Positions 1 to 5,902 of a stretch of DNA of 8,328 bases are shown here, in pieces; within the stretch, counting starts at the first letter, position 1, and the number at the start of each line of letters is the position of its first letter. A model generated the notes under the pieces. That model searched no databases, had not been told where the DNA came from, and saw only the letters and a program-made list of their open reading frames with translations. The DNA is from JAWLBW01 sp041687475 (GTDB taxonomy: Bacteria; J088; JAWLBW01). The position numbers and the translations under genes are program-made. Location: the NCBI GenBank assembly GCA_041687475.1, contig JAWLBW010000209.1, positions 1-8,328 of the forward strand, written 5' to 3'.

Positions 1-1802
<1,802 letters not shown>

Positions 1803-1885
1803 GGCTGGCTTCTCGCTACGGTTGTTCGTTCGCGGAAAACCGCTGAAAGCGGTGAAAACGTCGGGGCTTGGTAAAGTAGGAAGAT

Positions 1886-1913
1886 TGTATATCGGAAGCC
1901 GGTGCAAGGGCAA
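1886..1913 (-). promoter_or_regulatory. Candidate sigma70 promoter of the poly-HAMP gene
   Basis: On the minus strand TTGCCC (1913-1908) is followed after 16 bases by TATACA (1891-1886), a fair match to TTGACA/TATAAT. It would give a 5' leader of roughly 75-80 bases before the ATG at 1802. Immediately upstream the DNA is locally AT-rich and contains palindromes, which fits a control region. This is a pattern match only; no transcript evidence is available. Confidence 0.4.
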
Positions 1914-2218
1914 GAAAAACTAGATGTTAATCAATGGTCAATGCATTGCGCTATTGGCAATATCGGGAGAATTGCCCGAGAAAGCGTCGCTACCGCAAGG
2001 TAATACGCTCCGAATAGCCAGTAAGGGGGAAACGGCGAATCTACCGGTACGCAGGCCCGAGCGGGCTGGCTTGAAGCCGGCTTCCGTATGGCGAAGGCAG
2101 GGGAAGCGACGCCGCCAAAGGGGCGGGAAAAACCAAGGGGCAGGAAAGGGATGAAGTAGGGGGGAATAGGGATAAGCCCGGGGGAAGCGCTTGGCGAGCG
2201 CCGCCCGCGATGCTGTAA
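1914..2218. other. Non-coding region rich in inverted repeats between the poly-HAMP and TMEM220-like genes
   Basis: No convincing gene is present: the plus-strand frame at 1924-2154 is low-complexity, arginine/lysine-rich and has no ribosome binding site. The stretch holds a perfect CAATGCATTG palindrome (1939-1948), GGCAAT/ATTGCC (1956-1961 with 1971-1976), a possible long-range stem (1984-1991 with 2105-2112), a hairpin at 2065-2081, CCGCC/GGCGG (2112-2116 with 2122-2126), and a purine-rich run on the plus strand from about 2100 to 2180. The 5-bp inverted repeat GCGCT/AGCGC near 2187-2201 lies just after the TMEM220-like stop codon but has no T-run, so it is not a convincing terminator. Confidence 0.5.
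1984..2112. ncRNA. Candidate structured RNA element, class unknown
   Basis: GCGTCGCT (1984-1991) is perfectly complementary to AGCGACGC (2105-2112), closing a 113-base interior. Inside are TACC-GCAA-GGTA (1991-2002, a GNRA-type loop) and a 7-bp hairpin at 2065-2081 (GCTGGCT/AGCCGGC with one G-T pair). GCGT (1984-1987) could instead pair locally with ACGC (2005-2008), so two mutually exclusive folds can be drawn. I recognise no known riboswitch consensus. If real it could be a distal leader of the minus-strand poly-HAMP gene or a free-standing RNA. GC-rich DNA produces such stems by chance, so confidence is low. Confidence 0.2.
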
Positions 2219-2614
2219 CTATTGAACGACCGGGCGTTCAGGTGCGCCTTGGCCCCGCCGGCGAGGCTGAAAGACGAGGGGAAGCATCGTTACAGCCAGA
2301 ATGAGCAGGCCGCCGGCCTCGCGCGACTCCTCAATCTGCGGTCGTTCGGCTTTCATGGCCTGCACCATTTCGCCGGGTTCGATGGAGCCCCAGAACCCCG
2401 GAAACAACGACATTGCCCAACCCAGGCAGACGGCGGCAAGAAGGGCGGCGGGAAGGCGCACCGACTTACCGCGCAGCCAGCCTGTCAGCACCGCGGCGCC
2501 CGCGAGGTAAACGGCGACCCACGCGAGGGGGTCGGGGTCGTTGTATTGAAGAACGGCCGAGATCACGAACAGTACGGCCATTATGATGGCGAAAACACGT
2601 AACAGGCTGCGCAT
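2219..2614 (-). CDS. TMEM220-family small membrane protein
   Basis: A 131-residue protein if started at the ATG at 2614. A GTG at 2677 in the same frame would add 21 hydrophilic residues, but that extension lacks a ribosome binding site and overlaps the opposing gloA promoter, so I prefer the ATG. About four hydrophobic segments are visible, at residues 5-23, 31-48, 55-71 and 101-116. The first loop carries QYNDPDPLAW, and the last helix is preceded by EESREAGGLL. These are the hallmark features of the transmembrane 220 family, whose biochemical role is not established. The C-terminal tail is basic (PRRRGQ). The gene diverges from gloA. The family assignment is by motif; I infer no function from it. 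Confidence 0.82.
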   Translation of the reverse strand: MRSLLRVFAIIMAVLFVISAVLQYNDPDPLAWVAVYLAGAAVLTGWLRGKSVRLPAALLAAVCLGWAMSLFPGFWGSIEPGEMVQAMKAERPQIEESREAGGLLILAVTMLPLVFQPRRRGQGAPERPVVQ

Positions 2615-2619
2615 ACCTG

Positions 2620-2625
2620 AGTATA
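2620..2625 (-). promoter_or_regulatory. Candidate -10 element giving a leaderless or near-leaderless start
   Basis: On the minus strand TATACT (2625-2620) ends only five bases before the ATG at 2614, with no Shine-Dalgarno in its normal place. Transcription starting 6-7 bases downstream of this box would begin at or next to the ATG. No good -35 hexamer is seen 16-18 bases upstream, so the call rests on the -10 box alone. Confidence 0.3.
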
Positions 2626-2672
2626 GCCCGACAACCGCGTTCTCTGCATGCGTATCGCTCCTCCATTGCCGG

Positions 2673-2700
2673 TTCACCCAGTCGCCCGAAGGGGTACAAT
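2673..2700 (+). promoter_or_regulatory. Candidate sigma70 promoter of gloA
   Basis: TTCACC (2673-2678), 16 bases, then TACAAT (2695-2700). A GGAG ribosome binding site (2709-2712) follows, 11 bases before the ATG at 2724, so the leader would be about 17 bases long. The promoter lies within the 109-bp divergent region shared with the TMEM220-like gene. Confidence 0.5.
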
Positions 2701-2723
2701 GGGGGAAAGGAGATTCTCAAAAC

Positions 2724-3119
2724 ATGCGAATTCTGCACACCATGCTACGCGTCGGCGATCTTGACCGCTCCCTCGACTTCTACTGCAACACCATGGGCAT
2801 GACGCTTCTGCGGAAGAAGGATTACCCCGACGGCAAGTTTACCCTGGCCTTTCTGGGCTATGGACCCGAAAGCGAAACGGCGGTCATCGAGCTCACCCAT
2901 AACTGGGGCGTGACCGAGTACAACCTGGGCGATGCCTATGGGCATATCGCCATCGGGGTCGACGACATTTACCGGGTCTGCGACGACATCAAGGCCAAGG
3001 GCGGCAAGGTCAGCCGCGAACCCGGGCCCATGAAGCACGGCTCGACCGTGATTGCGTTCGTGCAGGACCCCGACGGGTATAAGGTCGAGCTTATACAGAC
3101 CGGCTCGCAGAAGGATTGA
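2724..3119 (+). CDS. gloA: Lactoylglutathione lyase (glyoxalase I)
   Basis: A 131-residue enzyme, close to the 135 of E. coli GloA. It isomerises the hemithioacetal of methylglyoxal and glutathione to S-lactoylglutathione in the cytoplasm, the first step of methylglyoxal detoxification. The two beta-alpha-beta-beta-beta modules of the glyoxalase fold are present. The metal ligands fall at H5, E56, H74 and E122, the same numbering as the four E. coli ligands. Typical signatures are HTMLRVGDLDRSLDFY, KFTLAFLGYG, VIELTHNWG, YGHIAIGVDD and AFVQDPDGYKVELIQ. Its short length, without the longer insertions of many eukaryotic enzymes, fits the Ni-activated bacterial class. The start is fixed by the AAAGGAGA ribosome binding site; upstream in-frame codons would read through the promoter. 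No clear terminator follows. Confidence 0.96.
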   Translation: MRILHTMLRVGDLDRSLDFYCNTMGMTLLRKKDYPDGKFTLAFLGYGPESETAVIELTHNWGVTEYNLGDAYGHIAIGVDDIYRVCDDIKAKGGKVSREPGPMKHGSTVIAFVQDPDGYKVELIQTGSQKD

Positions 3120-3391
3120 GCTGAGAGTCGCGCGACCCGGAAACCCTGATGCCGGCCGGCCGCCGCCTGCGTTACGACGACAAGGTCACATTCCGTTCCG
3201 AAAAACGGCAAGCAGGCACATACACCAGCTTTCTTGTTCCAGCTTTCCCTCATCGCATGGCGCCCGCCCGCCAGGCGAGCGATTGCCCTTGGCCGAAGTA
3301 TGCCCACCCCTCAGTCTGGAGGAACAGTGCATGATCGCCGGGCGGTAATCACTTCGATGCCGTCGGCGCAAACACCGGAGGTTGGAGCATC

Positions 3392-4123
3392 ATGAAAGAT
3401 TTCCGTTTGTGGCAGGTAATGCTTGCTGCCGGAGCGCTGACACTCGCGGGCCCCGTGGCCGCGACGGCGCAGACAGTCGAAGAAGAGGGCGATTCGTGGA
3501 CCGTCGAAGAACGGGAAGTCGAACGCGAAGTCGACGATGTCGAACTGCAAGACGAAGACACGGTTGAAGAAGCGGTAACGCCCGAGTCGAACGTCATTGT
3601 CGTCGAGCCCACGACCCGCCGTGCCGACACCGGCCCGAACGTGGCCGTCGAAGTCGGCGGCGGATTTTCGAACTACACCGACGACCTGAATGATGCGACC
3701 AGCCCGGGCGGCAGCTGGGACGTGCGCGGCATTTTCGGCCTGAAAAGCCCCATCGCATTCGAACTGGCCTACGTGGGCGCCGCCAACAACCTTGATGTCG
3801 GCGACAACACGGCCATCGCCACCTCGGGCGAAGGTCTGGTTCGTCTGAACTTCATGGACTCGACCAGCGGCGTGCAGCCCTTCATCGGCGGCGGCGTGAG
3901 CTACTTCCGCCTTGATCTCGACAGCGATCTGGCCGACCTTGTCGACCTCGACGGCACCGAAGCCCTGGGCTTTCCGGTAACGGCGGGTATTCAGTTCTAC
4001 CCGACCGATAACTTCACGCTCGCGGCGCGCGGCAGCTATCGTTTTCTGACCGACGCCCTCGACAGCGCCTTTCCGGCCGGTGACCAGTGGAACGCCGGCA
4101 TTACGCTCGGCGCGGCATTCTGA
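3392..4123 (+). CDS. Secreted outer-membrane beta-barrel protein with acidic N-terminal linker
   Basis: A 243-residue protein. Residues 1-26 form a signal peptide with probable cleavage after ATA26. Residues 29-62 are extremely acidic (mostly E and D), followed by a short linker and a C-terminal domain (about 82-243). That domain alternates short amphipathic strands with glycine-rich turns (VAVEVGGGF, PIAFELAYVGA, VQPFIGGGVSYFRL, FTLAARGSYRFL, AGITLGAAF) and ends in phenylalanine, as expected for a beta-signal recognised by the BAM complex. The size suits an 8-stranded OmpA/OmpX-like barrel or the 'outer membrane beta-barrel' domain family. No OmpA peptidoglycan-binding domain is present. A GGAGG (3377-3381) lies 10 bases upstream of the ATG. 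The gene is monocistronic, ending in a strong terminator. The specific role is unknown. Confidence 0.85.
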   Translation: MKDFRLWQVMLAAGALTLAGPVAATAQTVEEEGDSWTVEEREVEREVDDVELQDEDTVEEAVTPESNVIVVEPTTRRADTGPNVAVEVGGGFSNYTDDLNDATSPGGSWDVRGIFGLKSPIAFELAYVGAANNLDVGDNTAIATSGEGLVRLNFMDSTSGVQPFIGGGVSYFRLDLDSDLADLVDLDGTEALGFPVTAGIQFYPTDNFTLAARGSYRFLTDALDSAFPAGDQWNAGITLGAAF

Positions 4124-4143
4124 ACGAGTCCTTCGCGTTGCCG

Positions 4144-4183
4144 GAAGCTCTCCTTTCCCCCGGGGGAAAGGGGAGCTTTTTTT
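4144..4183 (+). terminator. Strong intrinsic terminator of the beta-barrel gene
   Basis: A 16-bp stem (4146-4161 with 4162-4177, one G-T pair) contains a perfect 20-bp palindrome at 4152-4171, so only the few central bases can form the loop. It runs straight into seven T's (4177-4183). It lies about 20 bases after the stop codon and isolates the downstream Crp-like gene. There is no T-run for the minus strand. Confidence 0.92.
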
Positions 4184-4331
4184 ATTCTGCCGACCTCGAC
4201 GAGCACCGCCGGGCACGCCTGTTGCAAGAACCAACCTCGGGCGCGGGAGAAGGTAGAGCGGGGGGCTCGGGGTGTTGCGCCTGAGGGCATACTTGTATTC
4301 CCTCTGTAGTCATCAGTAACGCAGGGATAGT

Positions 4332-5045
4332 ATGAACACAGTCGACGTACGCACGCTTACGCGTTTCAGTGACGACGACGAGGCGACAGCGGCCGTTCTT
4401 GCCCAGAGCACATTGCGCCGGTTGGAGAAGGGCGAAACGTTGTTCTGGGAAGGCGACGAGCCTTGCTGTCTCGTTTTCGTGGTGAACGGATCGCTCAAGT
4501 TGACCCACCACCTCGACAACGGCCGCGAGGTCATTGTCGACGTGCTCTGCCGCGGTGAAGCCGCCGATGAAGCCGCCGTTTGGGCCGGTCTGCCCCATTC
4601 GGTTACCGTGACGGCCCACGAAGAAGCAACGGTGCTGGTGCTCGATCGCGAACGCTACCTGACGTGGATTGCGGCCGATGAACGCCGCCGCCGCGATCAT
4701 GCGAAAGAATTGGGACGGCAGATGAACCGCCTTTCGCGTCGGTTGGCCGAGCTCGCGGCCGGCAGCGCCCGTTCGCGCATCGCCTATCTGCTCTTCACGC
4801 TTTATCAGCGTTTCGGCAGGGTCGAGGGCGAGCAGATGCGCCTCGACATTCCGCTGTCACGGCAGGAAGTGGCCGACATGATCGGAACCTGTCTGACCAC
4901 GGCCATTCGCACCATGAGTCGACTCGAAAAGCACGGCATCGTCAAGGCCGGCGCGCACGGGGTGCGCGTTTTCAAGCCCGAGTGCCTGCGTCTGGTAGCC
5001 GACCGCAACTGCGACTGCGAGACGAACCCCTGCGCGGCCTTCTGA
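4332..5045 (+). CDS. Crp/Fnr-family transcriptional regulator with C-terminal cysteine cluster
   Basis: A 237-residue regulator with an N-terminal cyclic-nucleotide-binding-like beta-roll (about 15-110; GETLFWEGDEPCCLVFVVNGSLKL), a long dimerisation helix (about 113-143) and a C-terminal winged helix. The recognition segment is SRQEVADMIG...TMSRLEKHGIV (176-204). The phosphate-binding position of cAMP-responsive CRP has HS (89-90) where CRP has an Arg-Ser pair, so cAMP binding is doubtful. FNR's N-terminal cysteine cluster is also absent. Instead the last 20 residues hold C218-x8-C227-x-C229-x4-C234, and further cysteines are at 45, 46, 73 and 187. A metal, iron-sulfur or redox-sensing role for the tail is inference. 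AGGGA lies five bases before the ATG. No clear promoter was found in 4184-4331. Its neighbour is a multihaem cytochrome locus on the opposite strand. Confidence 0.93.
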   Translation: MNTVDVRTLTRFSDDDEATAAVLAQSTLRRLEKGETLFWEGDEPCCLVFVVNGSLKLTHHLDNGREVIVDVLCRGEAADEAAVWAGLPHSVTVTAHEEATVLVLDRERYLTWIAADERRRRDHAKELGRQMNRLSRRLAELAAGSARSRIAYLLFTLYQRFGRVEGEQMRLDIPLSRQEVADMIGTCLTTAIRTMSRLEKHGIVKAGAHGVRVFKPECLRLVADRNCDCETNPCAAF

Positions 5046-5066
5046 CCAACCGCGCCTTCGGCACGG

Positions 5067-5093
5067 AATCCTCCATCCGCAATCCTTAATCCT
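5067..5093. repeat. Heptad tract 1: ATCC every 7 bp, four copies
   Basis: ATCC occurs at 5068, 5075, 5082 and 5089, exactly 7 bp apart (units of the form AATCCNN). The tract starts about 20 bases after the Crp-like stop codon and ends in the palindrome CCTTAAGG (5091-5098). It is one of three 7-bp-period tracts around the small membrane protein gene. Confidence 0.7.
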
Positions 5094-5111
5094 TAAGGGC
5101 GCGTGGGGCAT

Positions 5112-5161
5112 GTTTGCCGAAGCAAACCTTGAGGCCCCCTTTCAGGTTCCTTTCAGGGGGC
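5112..5161. terminator. Two adjacent hairpins between convergent genes, weak terminator candidates
   Basis: GTTTGC-CGAA-GCAAAC (5112-5127) reads on the minus strand as a stem with a TTCG loop. GCCCCCT (5134-5140) pairs with AGGGGGC (5155-5161), and its loop contains the 9-base direct repeat CCTTTCAGG (5138-5146 and 5149-5157). They sit between the ends of the Crp-like gene and the small membrane protein gene. Neither strand has a following T-run, so intrinsic termination would be inefficient; they might instead be RNA 3' end stabilisers. Confidence 0.35.
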
Positions 5162-5178
5162 ACTTGCGAGACGCGGGG

Positions 5179-5505
5179 TCACGTGGGGGGCCGGTAATCG
5201 GGTCGGCCGGCCGTCTCGGCCAGCAGCCGGTGGGCGACGTCGGAGCGCGAAACACCGTCAACGGCGGTCGTGGCCGCAAATCTGGTCTCAGAGTCGGTCG
5301 TAGTCTTCCGGTGAGCCGACTGCACGGCTTTCTCATCGTCGAAAGCCCCGTCGTCGAAGGCGATGTCGGGCAGCGAGTCGGGCTCAGACGTGTTCGTGGG
5401 GCGCTGCGACAGCATGGAGTCGAGCGCCAGCAAGCCCAAACCGACGAAGAGTAATCCGAAAATGGCGAGTCCGGCCACCATGGGCCAAGGTAGTTGTCCG
5501 GTCAT
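5179..5505 (-). CDS. Small single-helix membrane protein, function unknown
   Basis: A 108-residue protein starting at the ATG at 5505, chosen because AAGAGG lies 8 bases upstream and the membrane helix follows at once. An in-frame extension to 5820 would translate the non-coding heptad repeats and is rejected. Residues 8-30 form one strongly hydrophobic helix (MVAGLAIFGLLFVGLGLLAL). The remainder (about 35-108) is polar, rich in D, T, S and R, lacks cysteine, and looks unstructured, with an acidic patch (DIAFDDGAFDDEK). I recognise no family. It converges on the Crp-like gene and lies downstream of the decahaem cytochrome on the same strand, but a minus-strand terminator separates it from that gene. 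A role in the cytochrome system is possible only by association. Confidence 0.65.
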   Translation of the reverse strand: MTGQLPWPMVAGLAIFGLLFVGLGLLALDSMLSQRPTNTSEPDSLPDIAFDDGAFDDEKAVQSAHRKTTTDSETRFAATTAVDGVSRSDVAHRLLAETAGRPDYRPPT

Positions 5506-5670
5506 GCAAGTGCCTCTTTCGTTCCGGTTGCGCTTGTTGTTTCTCCGGCGGTTTCGACCAACCAAGGCGTCGGCCTCGACCCGGGCGACGACGCTTCGCC
5601 TATCATCATGAGGAAAAAGTACATTCGATGTGAGCTTGAGCCCTCGGTGGGAAGGCGCTTTGGGGGGGGG

Positions 5671-5698
5671 AGATCCCAGATCCCAGATCGCAGATCCC
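5671..5698. repeat. Heptad tract 2: AGATCCC, four tandem copies
   Basis: Four head-to-tail 7-mers, three AGATCCC and one AGATCGC. A run of nine G's (5662-5670) comes directly before and a G-rich spacer (5699-5710) after. The tract lies in the 397-bp gap between the small membrane protein gene and the cytochrome. The first part of that gap (5506-5661) holds no gene or promoter I can support with confidence. Confidence 0.9.
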
Positions 5699-5710
5699 AA
5701 AGGGGGGAGG

Positions 5711-5801
5711 GGTTCGCGTTCTGCCCTCCGCGTTTCGCATTCCCCGTTCCGCGTTCCAAGTTCCTGTTTCCGCGTTCCGAGTTCCGCGTTCCGCGTTTGT
5801 A
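5711..5801. repeat. Heptad tract 3: about 13 degenerate copies of GTTCCGC
   Basis: From 5711 the sequence divides into consecutive 7-base units. Exact GTTCCGC units lie at 5746, 5781 and 5788; near matches include GTTCCAA (5753), GTTCCTG (5760), TTTCCGC (5767), GTTCCGA (5774) and GTTTCGC (5732). It is not in phase with tract 2. Because 7 is not a multiple of 3, it creates open frames on both strands with a 7-residue period; these are not genes. Similar heptad tracts are known between genes in several bacterial groups, including cyanobacterial STRRs. Confidence 0.88.
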
Positions 5802-5815
5802 TTGGTTCCGCGTTT

Positions 5816-5853
5816 CCCAAAAAGAAACCCCCTTCTCCGGGTGGAAAAGGGGG
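5816..5853 (-). terminator. Intrinsic terminator for minus-strand transcription (cytochrome gene)
   Basis: An 11-bp stem (5828-5838 with 5843-5853) has a 4-base loop. The one mismatch on the plus strand becomes a G-U pair in minus-strand RNA, and the minus strand continues into TTTCTTTTT. It lies about 50 bases beyond the cytochrome stop codon and should end its transcript before the heptad repeats and the small membrane protein gene. Confidence 0.8.
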
Positions 5854-5863
5854 CTGAGGTAAG

Positions 5864-5897
5864 CCGGCGCTTCCCCGAAGGGAAGCCGGTGTTTTTT
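5864..5897 (+). terminator. Intrinsic terminator pointing rightward, facing the end of the cytochrome gene
   Basis: GCTTCCC-CGAA-GGGAAGC (5869-5886) is extended by CCG/CGG across a 2-base bulge and followed on the plus strand by six T's (5892-5897). It ends six bases from the cytochrome stop codon. It would stop plus-strand transcripts, for example read-through from the Crp-like gene, before they run antisense into the cytochrome. Confidence 0.65.
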
Positions 5898-5902
5898 CTG
5901 GG

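Noticed and set aside
1940..2130. Known riboswitch classes (cyclic di-GMP, cobalamin, glycine, FMN) in the structured intergenic region
   Set aside because: Short fragments resemble parts of consensus sequences, but the conserved cores are not present in the right order on either strand.
1924..2154. Plus-strand 76-codon frame between the poly-HAMP and TMEM220-like genes
   Set aside because: Low-complexity basic composition, no Shine-Dalgarno, no recognisable motif; its end lies in a purine-rich run.
3192..3209. CCGTT/AACGG inverted repeat (3193-3197 with 3204-3208) as a gloA terminator
   Set aside because: Only 5 bp, no T-run on the plus strand, and about 75 bases from the gloA stop codon.
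3311..4234. Minus-strand open frame of 307 codons
   Set aside because: It covers the plus-strand beta-barrel gene, which has a signal peptide, a ribosome binding site and a terminator. The antisense product has no recognisable features and runs through the terminator hairpin.
4184..4331. Search for an FNR or CRP box upstream of the Crp-like gene
   Set aside because: No TTGAT-N4-ATCAA or TGTGA-N6-TCACA match is present, and no convincing -35/-10 pair, so no autoregulatory site is called.
5067..5801. CRISPR array
   Set aside because: The repeats are 7 bp long with no spacers, so they are simple tandem heptads rather than CRISPR repeats, and no cas gene is nearby.
5506..5820. N-terminal extension of the small membrane protein to an ATG at 5820
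   Set aside because: It would translate the heptad repeat tracts as a 7-residue periodic peptide. The ATG at 5505 has a proper ribosome binding site and directly precedes the membrane helix.
5110..5862. Plus-strand frames after the Crp-like gene (5110-5454, 5494-5862, 5630-5857)
   Set aside because: They are antisense to the small membrane protein gene or read the repeats. Compositions are arginine/serine/proline-rich, without domains or ribosome binding sites.
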